NCBI RefSeq assembly: GCF_022539315.1 | Contig: NC_066315.1 | Span: forward strand, 46,915,174 to 46,979,173 | DNA from: Serinus canaria | Lineage: Eukaryota > Chordata > Aves > Passeriformes > Fringillidae | DNA: 64,000 bases | Direction of reading: 5' to 3' | In this document: piece after piece, positions 24,501 to 37,464 of the stretch | Layout: each line of letters begins with the position of its first letter | Position numbering within the stretch: the stretch's first letter is position 1 | Notes under the pieces: generated by a model | Seen by the model: only the letters and a program-made list of their open reading frames with translations | Database searches by the model: none | Told to the model about the DNA's origin: nothing | Translations under genes and position numbers: made by a program

Positions 24501-27500
24501 GCAGCCGTGCACAGCAGACTACAACACAAACCTCTAGGAAAGGTACAGTAGCAACCACAGTCAGTGCTCAGGCACAATCTGATATCCCAGGAGCCATACA
24601 AGGATCCTGAAGACTGTGGTGTGTCTCAGGGACAAAGGCAGTACTTGGCAAGTGACACTTTGGTCTCTAGCATTGGTCAGTGGCTGGCCGTCAGACCAGA
24701 CCTCTGGAGACTGCAGAACTGGAGTCAGTAAAGGACAGTAAAAGAGCTAGAGACACAGATCTGCCCTGTGAAGGGTGCCAGCAGCACTCAACATGCAGAA
24801 GCACATGCTTATATGCATATTTAGTTTTCAACCCTTCTATTAAATTCTTATGTTCTTTGGTACAGGTGAAAAATAAACAGCAGCTATATACGACAGGTAC
24901 CCAGAACATTTATGCGGCATAAAATGATGCTTTTGCTCAGAAGTGTGATTAATGAGGAAGAAATCCCTTGTGGGCTTCTTCTCATATCAGCAATTTCTAG
25001 TTTAAATTGTTTTATTTAACATCCAACAGCCTTTGTGCCAGGCTTCCTTACAATGTGAAGTACAAAATAAAACTCAAATGCACAAGTCAAGTTGGTTTAT
25101 TTCCAATGAATGTGCCACCTACTTGGGAACCAAAAAGGCTCAAATACTTCAAACTAGACCCAAGATCACTGTGAGAACATAAGAACAGAGCAAGAGCTTG
25201 TGTCAGTGCTTGATCCCTCACTCCACCACCAGTGCCAGAAGCACTGCAGAATCCACCTAATCCCCAAACATAACCAGAAGTAAAAGCCACACAACGTGTT
25301 TTAGACAATATATCAACAAGGATCAGGTTTGTCAAGTCAAAGGTTGTTGCACTGGTTGGTCACTTTTCCAGTGTTAATTCACTTCAACCTTTATCACCCC
25401 TGTTCACACACAGGTCAACCAAATAGCCAGAACCAGGGAAAGTTTTCCACTAACACACCCATAAATGCATCTTTCCTCTGAAGCAATGGAAAACTTTTAA
25501 GGCACTTAGATGCCATGATGATGAGCATGGCATTAAAAAATGTAGATAGATAAGATAAGGCAGGGGATTATCTGGCAGGAGTCAGCAGCTGTAATTTGAC
25601 ATGATGATAATTTCCCTTGTGCATGCTGGGATAGGGCAAATGTGGCTGTCACATCTTCTATTAGCAGGGCAACAAATACAAAATATTCCTTTACGAGAGT
25701 CCTGTAAAAATTTAGCTGATGTCTTGAGCCACCGAAAGAGTCAAATACTCCACTCTTAAATGAGAGTTTAAGGAGTGAAAGGGACAGCATCAAGTGCTGA
25801 CAGCTCATCAGAGCTCAGATGCTAAGTGAAAGTGAGATCAGAGCTTGGATTAGGACACTGCAGTAAAAACCACAGCACTAAGGAAGAGGCTCTTGCCTCT
25901 TCATTAAGCACAAATTTTATGGAGAGGTAGAAGCAAAAATTAATTTTGCTTATGTGTCAGCTTCCTTCTCTCTAGCTATAAAAATTCACAGCAACAAAAA
26001 AATCATTGTAAAGTCATCCCTTGAAACCAATTAACTCAGTCAGTCTCCTACATCACAGGAATGTTTTGCTGTTAGGAACTTGGAGCAAAACAAATATATG
26101 GAAATAAAGCACAAGTGCAAGGAAAGGAAAGCAATGCTTTTAAAACACATTTGAAATATCTCTTCCTTGCACAGCACATCCATTTCTTGAGGCAGCCATC
26201 TATTCCCATGTAGCACACAGCTGCATTGTCACAAGATAAATTTCACCAGTTAAAAGTGCACAGCCTTTTAAATGCTTAGGTTAATTTAAATAATTCCAGC
26301 AGAGCTTGTTTTTTTGCCCAGGAGTCCCTTCAAGTTTAGTCACCCATGAGCACTGGAGCAAAGTTATCTAAACTATAGAGAACTTATCATAATTTGTTAT
26401 TATTGTAATTAATAAATGTTGCTATGACCATCACTGCCAATTTCCATGCCCTTCTCCAATTCATGCATGTCTTTTCCCACATATTTCTGAAAACACAAAC
26501 TCATTTTTATACAATGCTTCTTTAATCACTGAAGAAGCAGCACCTCAGTAGTGACAGCCAGGATCTGTCCAGGAATGCAATTCAGGCAGATAAAAAAGGC
26601 TACACCCATCCCTCAACAAGTGGGGTTGAGTATAAACACAGAACTAGAACACAGAACACACCAAACGAGAAACACTTTTCTATTTCCTGTTTCCAATGTA
26701 ATTTCTGGATAAGGTATTTTCTATAGAAAGTTTACAAGAATACTCAGGATTGTTTCGTTTTAAATGTCTTGAACAGATTTTAAGTGCTATTGCTAGAGCT
26801 CAAGTGCAAACAGCCAACAGGAGCTTTTCCTCCATATAACATTATCATAACACATGTGAGCATGCACACATCATGTGTCCTGGCAACCTCTATATTTAGT
26901 AACAATTTTTTCCAACTTTTTCTCTTTGGTTTTCGGCTATGAGGAAGAGTCCTGGACACTTGCAGCAGTGATTATTTGTACTCATTTTTCTGGTGCCATC
27001 TTGATTAAATGATGTTTTATAGTTTTCTGAGGCCCCAGAAATGGAGAGTGGGGAAGTCCTTACTACCTGGATATAGTGGAAAGCATCTGTGGTGCTTCAG
27101 CCAAGATTCACCCAGTGGCTGCTGCACCCATCCCTCTGTCTAGGGCAGCCATACACATAGAGTTAAATAGTGAAAATTGCGTTGAGCTGAAGGGTCTCTA
27201 AATAAAACTTTGCCAGAGAATCCCCCCTGGCTGGCATTGGCATCTTAGCACCCAAGATGCTTGCCATTTGAAGCTCCAAGCTCACAATAAATACAAATAT
27301 GCAAAAATAAATACAAATGCAAAATAGAAATGCTTCCATGACAAAACTGAGGCAGCATCTACAGTGGAAGCAGAGCAGAATACTGGGAAAAGGCTAAAGC
27401 TTTTATTTATTTGTACGCATACATAAATTCATATACGTATGTATGCAGTTTACATTAGCTAGAGGTTTTACTAAAGAAAAAAAGAAATCCTATCTTAGTG

Positions 27501-28433
27501 GGGTAGAAAGGTCAAGGTATTTTAAATTAATTTTTCCACAATTTGTGTCTGACAAACTGATGCTGTCTAGGTAAGTACTGCTATCTTGGATGAGCTCAGG
27601 GCCAGCAAAACAAGGTGATAAGGAAAGGACATTGTCTCAAAACCAATAAATCTCTTTTCCAGATGGCATTTTTATCTAAGAGTGCCAAAAGAAGCCAGAC
27701 AGGAAATTTGTGGACCTATATCATGCTAAACTCATTAAGAGTAAGTGAGTTTCTGAAAGACTAAAAGCAAGTTAATCTGGTGCCTCTGATTAAAAAAGGA
27801 CCTCAGCACTTCAGCTCCATCAGCCTATTGTTTACAATGCATAAAATAACTTAATCCACCAGAGCATCAGTCCTGTGAATATCTCTGGAGGAGATAACAC
27901 AACTAGCTTGCATTTTAAAGAGGTTCCAAAATGATGTGCTAAAACTTCAGCAGTGTAAGCATTGAGGCTTCCCTGAACAGAATGAGAACAGTCCTGCTCA
28001 GAGGTTCTTCAAATAATTCCCAAGTTTAGTTTTAATGTTAAAACATGAAAGCAAGGGGTGAGAGGGGAATATTAAGGCACAGGAAGTTTCTTATAAAGGA
28101 GCCCAGTCCTTTTGCTATACTTCAAAAAATGAGACCTGAAGTGGAGTTTGTCTCTTAATAATGGACCAAAACAATACCAGGAATCCATGGAGGACAGAAG
28201 ATCGTGGCCACAATGTCTACCTGTGTGAGGCTAGCAGAAGGGACACATCCCCCCGGCACGTGATGAGGCACCTGTTGCTGCCCAGGGGCAGGAGGTAGGT
28301 GTTACAGCTTAGCCCCAGCTCTTCCAAGAGGGTCAACACATGGAGATACTTCAAACACTCAATTGCTATTGTAATAGGATCAACCAAACCCACCTCTGAG
28401 TCTCCCTATTCCCACAGACAGCTATAGCTAGGT
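21570..28433. other. Intergenic DNA, no gene seen
   Basis: No gene-like structure is visible. The longest frames (140 codons at 22,543-22,965, 109 codons at 22,826-23,155 on the minus strand) overlap each other and show no domain. A stretch near 23,590-23,720 includes CTACTGACTTCAACAGGATG, which vaguely resembles old amniote SINE/LINE remnants, but the match is too short to call. The rest is unique-looking AT-rich DNA. Confidence 0.5.
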
Positions 28434-31400
28434 TTGACCACAGCAAAGAAATACTTTGGATACATCACATCCATGCATCTGTTTGCAGCTAAAACAGCTT
28501 TTCAACTAGCTTCAGCTCCAAAACTGGTGACGCTAGAGTATGGTCATCACCTTGGTCTCCTCCCATTGCTCAGCTGTGGGACTCACTTCAGCTCAAACAA
28601 CATCAGCTCTCTAGCCAGGGCTAGGGAGACCACCAAAGTTAGAGACAACCGCACTACAGCTGACATTTGTACCACTGAAACAGATCAGATACAAGCAATC
28701 CACCCTCTGATTCTCATAGAGATAAAAAGTTTAAAATTTACTGATGCTATCATTGAACAGATTCAAACATTCATGGTAACCACCTTTCAAAGTCAAAATC
28801 TTGATTTTTCCTTAGAAGAAGAGGATAAGCAAAGGTTTATTTTGATATATCCTTTTAAGACAATAAAAGCCTTTTCCAAGTACTTTTGCAATTGTAGGCA
28901 TAACGTATTTGTATAAGAAAGAACATATTGTTGGCATAGGAAGCATATTTTTTTCTTAAAACTAATATTTAGCTAATGCTCAGAAATGCATTTATGTAAT
29001 CTGTGCTCTGTTACACTGATGTATTAATAATGAAATTGTAGCCCTCTAAAAAAGTAATGAACATTAACAATGGAAGTGGAATCAGAATCCTATAATGCAA
29101 GAAATACTGCTTGGTCAGCTGGACACAGAAGGTGCATCAGTGATTTGAGTAAGAACATGAAAGCACCATAAAGATAATAACTCCCATTGCATTTGCATAG
29201 TTAGTGCCTCTCAGCCACACAGTGCTCTCTGGACTTTATAAACTGCAAGCCCTGGAGGTATCAAGCTGTTGCAGAAGGATGATGAGCACCAGCAGATTTT
29301 GAGACCTCTCTGCTGAGTTAATTAGGTAAGATTTGTCTTTCAGACATAGCAGCAAATCTTCCTCCCAAAAGCCCAATTCCTTTGGACTCCTGTGAAGCAC
29401 CCTCATCACAAACAGGACCATTTTCCAGGTTCTAGTCATTGTCCTGGATGTACAGTTTTGTTACTGTCTCTTTGACATTAGCCCATCCTGGGTGAAAAGA
29501 AGTATTTTTTTCACTCAGGAGCTGGTTCTGGCACATTGTTCCCACCTACACATTAATGGGAGGTACCACAGAGATATGTCTCCACTGTGCCCCTGCTCCA
29601 GGGCAATCATAGGCTCAATGGCTGCACTCACCCTGGGATGTGCTACTATTTCTTCAGGCTCCTGGTCCCCTCCACCATTCAAGAGTAAGAATTTTTCAGA
29701 AAAATTCTACACAATGTTTTTCTCTGCAGCTTTGGCTTCTGGGATGTGCTCAGATTTCCTTCGCATCAAAAAACCAGGGAGGAGAGTGGATCCTTGCTCT
29801 ACACAAGTGGTTGCAGGCCTATGCACCTCCAAGCATGGAAGCATCTAGCCTAAAGGCTGCAAGAGAGAAGCATGTGTTTTATAACAAATTAAATGAATTT
29901 AAAAATTTAAAATAAATTATAAAAAGTATAGAAATTTGGGTTTTAAAACACTATAAGCACTATTCTGCGCTCAGTTGTATTGCTACATGAAGCCTTATAG
30001 ACAGGGGAGCCTTTTAGTGTCTGACAGAGTAAGGAACTGGAAGTGTTTTTAGCCAGTTAATAGTAGGTTGGTTTTTCATTCATCCCTAGTTTTCTTAAAG
30101 GCAATATGGGCTTGTACGACTATAGTTTGAGAAACATCAATATTTCAATCAACCGCTACTGACCAAGAATTCAAACCACAAACCCCAGATACAGATATTC
30201 CTAATTTCCTGCAACAAGAGGTGAGTGGACTGCCTGTGTCACAGATCAATAACCAGCAGAGGCATCTTTAAAAGCAGTAGTGCTAAGTGAATCTTCCCCT
30301 ACTGCACATGGAGTCTTGACAACAGTTTTGTGGTAGTCTGGAATTTACTGAAGACTGGGTGATTCCCCTCCCCCTGCCCTGAACAGATTTCAGTCTTCTT
30401 TGATTTTCCATGCACGAGTGGCCAGGCTGAATGAGCAGATCTGTTATCAGCTGCAAGGAGTCTGGGCTTACAGCTGTTGACTGATAACTCTCTGCAAGCC
30501 CCCCTCTAGTGCACCAGGTCTTGCTTCTCTTTGCTTATGCTCCTCAGAGATCCCAGGCTGATGTTTTGCTTGAAGGAGCCTCTACCCTGGCACTTGCTCC
30601 TCTCAGCTGCTTCCCCACTCCTGTGCAACAGAGGCAGGGCTCAATGACGCACAAAGCAATGTGGATAAAGTGGTGGATTTTGCCAGGTGAAGACATGGAA
30701 GAGTTTAATGTCCTAAGGTAAAACCATCAAAATATTTTTTGCCTGCAAAAACCATCCATGATTTTGAGTCTTGTGCCTTTTTTTAGCAAGAAAGTGACTA
30801 CACACAACTAATAAAGCAATCAATAACACAGTTTACACTGCCAACATCTCTAGCAGAAGAGCAGTGTGTTTCAGATGTGCAGCCCATGACTTCTCTAAGA
30901 CAATGTGTTGCCTTGGTGGTTTGATTTTCCACATTCAAAAGTCTGTATTTCCAAAACAAAGATCAAGGGAGCAATTCTCTGAGAGAAAGTGCAGTGGTAG
31001 GAAGCATCTTGCTCAAATACACAAAGCCAAAGCATTTGTTTTGTGTCAGGGGAATAGTTGTCAGCAGAGACCCTAGAGATTGTAAACTGAATTTTCTGTT
31101 CTGCATATACTAATGGGAACTCAGTGTTAAGTCAAATAACGCCCCAAGATGGCATGAGGTTGAAATGCAAGTTGTTAACAGGGAGAGGGGCTGAAGGTGC
31201 TATCCCATTTGAAACATGCTTTTGCATTTTCCTTCCAGACTTGGAGGAGTAAGGTGATAAAGGGATAGGATTTGCCAGGAGTATTTTAGCTGACTAATGC
31301 ATGGAAACAATGCAGATTGCTCTTATCCAGTTTGTGAATTATTCACCCAGGTTTCTTTTTTCTTTTTTTTTATTTCCCTATGAAATGGTTGGGAACTGTG

Positions 31401-34400
31401 CTGGTAAAGACAATTATACCAATAATTTTCCCAGAACTGAAGTTACCTATATAACCTTTATACTCAGCTTTTGGCACAAAGAAGGACAAATCCTCACCTG
31501 GCCTTTGGCATACTTGAAAAGTTAGTATTTCAATGCCACCATTTTAACTACATTTTAGTAGTCAAGGTGACAATGAAAAATGAAGTTTAAATTGCACACA
31601 ATAATTTATACATAGTAAGTCATAGAAAGGCTATTTATAGATTTCAAAATAGTTCTTTGAAAACAAGAAGTGAAAGTGGTATGCTGACCTTTTAGACAAA
31701 GTTCAAACTATACACTACAGGTAGAAAATGTTCACTATAAAAAAATTTTGACCTGGCCTTACTGAATCCAGAAAAATTTCCATAAGATTAAGGAGGAATG
31801 GAAGAATTCTCTCAGCTGTTCCCCTCTATAAATTTTATTGTCTTTGTTCAGTGGATTAGAGCTGATGGTTTGAGCATCAAAGCACTTTGTTTCTCCTTTA
31901 TTTCAAGTTCCATCTCTGAAGCCCAAAATACTGCTGCTGTATTGGAGATGGCAATTATTTACTTCATAAGCAAAAACCCACATTGATTGTCCAAAATGAA
32001 AGCATGGTCAACCTGATATAAACCTATTCTGCAATCAGCATAGGTAAAAATATTTATTTATAAATGCTATTCCATAAGGGATCAGGTCTGTAACACATTG
32101 CCACAGAGATGAGACAGGATGAGCAGGGACCCAACATGTGCAGAGAAAAGGGGACAGCTGCTTCCTAAGCTGCAGCCAGGTCTTCTCATCATCCAGTCTC
32201 TGTTGTGCTGCTCTGAAGATCATGCCTTGAAGAAACCTTCCCATGCTGGTTTAGCAGCATTTCTTGGACTGTTCACCCAACATAAATCCCAAACTTGCTT
32301 GTCAGGAGGAAGGCAACGGAAATTAGAGGAATACTGAGAGCCTCAGACCACCTACACTGCAATCAGCAATGCCTGCACAATCAGGGTGATGCAGCTTCTG
32401 AGACCCTGCACAGCCACCAATACCAATGAGAAGGTTTTCTGATTTACAGTCTTCATTCCAACCTTGGAGCTTGGCCAATGGCCATCATATTCAAGAAGTT
32501 TGCTTCCAGCCAGGTGCTCATTTCACAGCTCTCCTGTGCTGCAAGAGCTGTCTAGTGCAAAGCTGACTGAACATTTTTTATTTCTTTATAGATAAGGCTT
32601 TCCACTCCAGCAATATTTATATCATGATTTTCTTGCTTTTCTATTTACAGCCCCAGGCTTTGTTCTTACATAGCATCTGCAAGGCATTGACATCCAGAGC
32701 CTTGCACAGGAAAGACCGTTCATGATCCATCTGTCTCTTGGGTACTGTCCTGCAGCTCAATGGGGCCTTTGTGGGTAACATCAGCTAGAGACTACCAGAG
32801 AGCCTTGTTTACCAGAGAGCAAGTGTTTAACACATCACTGTCCAGAGGACAGCTTCTTCTAGTTCATGCTGAGCCATCAATTAATTTTGTGAATAAAAAA
32901 TGCTTCTCTGCATAGCAGAGGCTCCTCCAGTTTCCACTGTTGCATTCAGATTTGTGAGAACTTCTCTACTGCCCTCCATCAGTGCTGGAAGTGACATCCA
33001 TTTTGGGGTTGTCACTAAACACTAGGTAACACATACTTAAAGAGTGGGAAGAATACTTGCTTTTTCTATTATTTGACCCTTGACCCTCACTAAAAGAGTC
33101 ATAAGTGGCAAATAAATGCACCCAATGGGTTACACTCAAGCCAGAAGCAGCATCACAGGTACCAGATAAGGACTGCTTGTGAATAAGGTATCCATTATAT
33201 TCAACCTCATGATGCTGTGGCTAGATATCATGAAAAATTGACCTAAAAGTAGTTTCCTTTACATTGCTCTAGTTCATGTACCAAGCCTGTTTCCTTCTTG
33301 ACTTGAATTGTTTAATCAATTCAATCTTTACAAATAATTTTTTACACAGGCACAGCACATAGGTATAAATGAAAACATAGGGGTCTCTGAAGTCAAACCC
33401 CTCAATTCTATCTGCTCCTAGGATATCTTTTCTTCATGACCCAAATTCTTCATACCCTTCCCCTAGTATCTCCTATCCATGAACCTTGCAGGTGCTAACA
33501 ACAGCTGGACAGCCACTACAGGCATATTTCACATCATCTGTCATCACTGTTCCAAACTTTTTCAGAGGGGATTGTTGATGAGGCTGCAAGTTCTTTTAAG
33601 ATGACCAAGAAATATTATGGGCCTCTTTGTATCCTTCAGCCTCAAGGAACCTCTTTGGTAAGAGCCCAACTACAGGGAGGTCTGCAGTCCCTGAGAAAGC
33701 CTTGAAAGCTTTGGTCTGAGAAAGCTTAAGAAAGCAATATTGTTTCCAAAGGAAAGCGCAAGCACATAGCTGGCTGATGCCTTTGTGGCATCATTACCCT
33801 AAAAAGAGAGACACCACAGATCACTCAACATTTCTGTTCCTTGCAAACACTGGCATTCTGAGGGTGGTTTCTTCCTCTGGGGTGAAAACTAATGACTTTG
33901 ATATACAAAGCCAAAGGAAGAGACTGCTTGTTTTTCATGTGAGAAACATTTTGCTTTTATTTCCCCATAATGGAGAATCCTACCATGACTCCTGGAGTTC
34001 CTAAACACCTCAGGAAATCCTGGTATACCCCAGCTGCTCCCATGCAACCCCTTAAAGCCAGAGGGGATTCATAGCAGTCCCTGCCCCAGAGCAGGCACTC
34101 CACAAGCATGCCACCCCATCCGCTACTGTGAACAGAGCTCTTGAAGAGCAGTTTTTCCAGTCTAAAGAATCCATAGGTGTTTCCACATAGCAAATAGTCC
34201 AGCCCAAAGGATAGAGAGTCCTGTGGATTTATGACATTCCAGAGAGGTTTCAAAAGCAGAGCAGAGAGGTGTTCATATCCTACTGATTCAGGGCCACAGA
34301 AGGCAAGGGCTGCCAGGGGTTATCTCTGCTTCACCCCACACAGAAATGATACCCAAGGATGCGTAACTTCTTATAGTGATAGAAAATAGGATTTCAAAAC

Positions 34401-37400
34401 TGCTTGTCCAGGAGAACAAACTTTCTTCTTTGGAAAACAAAGGCTACATTGCTGGTTCAGTCATCATGGACATATGAAAGGACTCAAAAGGTGTCTGCAT
34501 TTCTCCCCTTGTGCCTCAACAGCAACTGGAATTTGTCCCACTGGTGCTAACAAAGAGACAGTAACTTTCTTTTCGGTAGCAGATTGGATGATGACTGTTA
34601 AAAATATGTTAGGGCAGGGGGAATTCAGCCAATGTCAAACTGGCACAATGCATGAAAGCTGAATTGAAGCTATCAGCCACATACTATTCTAATTCTTAAG
34701 CAATTATGAGATTATTTTTTTTTCAGCTGGCCACTTCATATATTTTGGGGTCAATTTAAATCTTATTTTTGACGCTAGTGGCAGAACAGATAGATCAAGT
34801 ACCAGTTTCCTGTAAGCAGAATCAAGGACCATACATACTGTCTTCTAAACATAGCACTGAACTTTCCCCCTAGACCGCCATGGTTCAGTTAAATGGAATA
34901 AACAAATAAGGATCTTTTAGCTGACTAACTGGAAAGTATTTTTCATTGTAACAAAAAATATGCTGAGCAAGTACTGCAAACATAGAGGAAGTCTTTCCAG
35001 AGCAAGCCCTACATACATATTTCATCTTTTGTTTGACGGAGATAGGCAATTTAAAAGAACCCTATGGCAGAGCAGCATACAACAGAGGAGCTTCAGCTTT
35101 GGCCTGTCATTGATCTCAGCTGTCTATCCTTGCACCTCTGTCATCAGTCACAGCATTCACATTACACAAGCAAACACACATAGACTTGGCTCAACCTTCG
35201 TCCTGCCCCTTGACCTGCTCTATGCTAATGTTTTCCTCCTGCTAATTCAATTATTCAATTATCTCATTCTCTGCGCCAGGACAGGTCCACTATTCCATAC
35301 TCAGAGTACTAAGTTCACAGTGTCTACAAATCCAGCAAGGCATTGCCGGAGGACACCAGTTGCTTTCAAGAGCCAAGAACTCACACAGGAAAAGTTTTGC
35401 TTCAAGCAATGGAGACCAAGATCATGCTCACCTAAGTGCTGGGGAACAAATGGTTTGGGACAAGGAGGAGGGATTGGGAAAACACTATTCTTGCACATGC
35501 CACCAAGTGATGTGTATCAGCACAGGCAGGCTACAAAGCAGCAAGTGTTGATGCAGTCCAACTAGGAGACAAGACTCTGACTCTTATACTATGCGAAAAT
35601 CACTCTTTTCACATTCCATAGAGTTTTGTATGTGCCTTGAATGTAGAGGCATTTTAACACACTCCTTTCTGTTGTTTACAGTATCACATGAGCCTCAAAA
35701 GCTCTTGACATTTTACTGTAAATCCTGTTGAAATAAGCATCTTCAGACATGCCATACAGAGCAAGGGACTCCTGCTACAACTCTGCCATGTAAAAAGCAA
35801 AGCTATTTACAAGGCACAGGGAATAAAGCCTTGCAAACATACTGGTCTTTATTCCAGCTTTAGAAAGAAAAAAGTTGCTGCAGATACCACTGAATTGTTG
35901 ATGAATGAGCTAACAGGCTGCAGGAAAACATCTCAGCAACTCTTGATCCTTTAACTTATATGCCTGGTACCTACTTGTAGGCATAAAACCAAAGACGAAA
36001 TTAGTACATTCAAAAAGAAGACCAGTTTTCTAGTTAAATCACAGTAACACCAAAAACCTGAAAACAAGCTTCAAAGGGAGTAAGGAAAATACAGTCCAGA
36101 AGTGAGAAGTACCACAAAATGCCAAGTTATATCTTACAAAGCACTAACCAGAAGTCTTTAAACCTTCAGACGCCAGCTTATCCAACATACCATTCTGCTC
36201 TTCTCAACTCAGGATATGCAAGGATACTTAAGGAATGCAACCCAGATGTTTATGCTTTTTTCAAATTTAAGCCTTTCTGAAACACTAAGCCAGTGAGATG
36301 GGTAGAGTTTTTCAGACACCAGACACCAGCCTGTTAATTACAAAGCAGTTAGGCTTGTCTGGCTGCGCTGGGAAAAGTGGGGAGAAACCACTCATGCTAA
36401 AGAATACTGAAATAGAAAATTCAGAAGGTAGAAGCACTTGACAATATTTTTTCCTTCTGTGCTTGACTTCTAAATTGGATTGCAGTCCTTCATCCTCCCA
36501 TCCAGGGAAGGTCCTATCCCCAAGTTAATTCTGGTAAGTTCTGCTGCAGTTCCCAGCTGGTGTGGTCCACAGAAGAACCACACTGTCTATCAGCCGTTGA
36601 GGCAAATGTGTTGCCAGACGGATGCTGAGAGGGTGGTTAATCTGAAATTACATTGCCCATGTTTGACTTATTTCTGGGCTCACAGATGTGGACAAGCCAA
36701 AAAAAATAAAGAGCCAGTGAAAATAATTACTGTCATTATTTCTTGGCAACCACTTTCCAATGTATATAATTTGGCACATTTTTGTATGGTACATGCCTGC
36801 AGATAGCTTTAGAGGTATTACTGGTGTTTGGACATGTGGAAGTAAACCAGATGCTTTGGCTTGGCCCCAGGTTCAGGTTTTTCCCCAAGTTGCCCACTTC
36901 TAGTAAAGGCTGTAACCAAAAGGGTGTTGGTGACCTTACTGTGACAAGCACAACAGAAGTGGACTACACTCCAAAATACAGAAACCTACTTAGGACAATA
37001 TTCTCCACTGACTGAAGCTGTAGGTTCACCTCAGTGCTGCTTTGGATCCATTTCTGTCATGATTGCACCATAGGTACAGAAGCTGGGCACAGAATCTCCC
37101 CCTTTTCTTTCGTCTTTCAATAGGCTCCACTCCAGCACAATCCTTCCTGATGGAAGCATGCTGGAGCCAGCTCTCCTCCAGAGTCCAGTCCCTGCCTTCC
37201 CTCCCAGTGCATGGAGGGAGATAGACACTGCATGGCTGAGGTGTGTATGCTTTCAGACTGTGAGGCCAGAACCTCCCTTTTCAGTGTTGATCAATTGATC
37301 TTATTGCTACTGAACACCCAAGATACTCAAATTACCGCTCTATCCCACCGTTTTCCTTCCCTCTTTTCATCTGACCCCTCTTCTTGAGGGATCACAGTTC

Positions 37401-37431
37401 CTGCTAGAGGCTCTATGTGCTCTGGTAATGC
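28434..37431. other. Intergenic DNA, no gene seen
   Basis: This is a continuation of the gene desert. The longest frame in the whole window lies here: 201 codons from an ATG at 34,960 to 35,565 on the plus strand. Its product has one hydrophobic stretch in the middle but resembles no known family, and no codon or splice evidence supports it. A 160-codon open stretch at 28,434-28,916 lacks an ATG start at its beginning. A small near-palindrome, AGAATTTTTC/GAAAAATTCT, lies at about 29,690-29,710. No repeat family was identified by eye. Confidence 0.5.
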
Positions 37432-37464
37432 AAAAACAAAACAAAACAAAACAAAACAAAACAA
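37432..37464 (+). repeat. (AAAAC)n microsatellite
   Basis: About six consecutive AAAAC units lie in a row, followed within 40 bases by further A-rich sequence. The reverse complement yields a poly-phenylalanine-like frame on the minus strand that is a composition artefact. It could be the tail of an old retroposed element, but no body was recognised beside it. Confidence 0.85.

Noticed and set aside
28434..28916. 160-codon plus-strand frame
   Set aside because: It opens at TTG, which is not a normal vertebrate start, and shows no recognisable domain.
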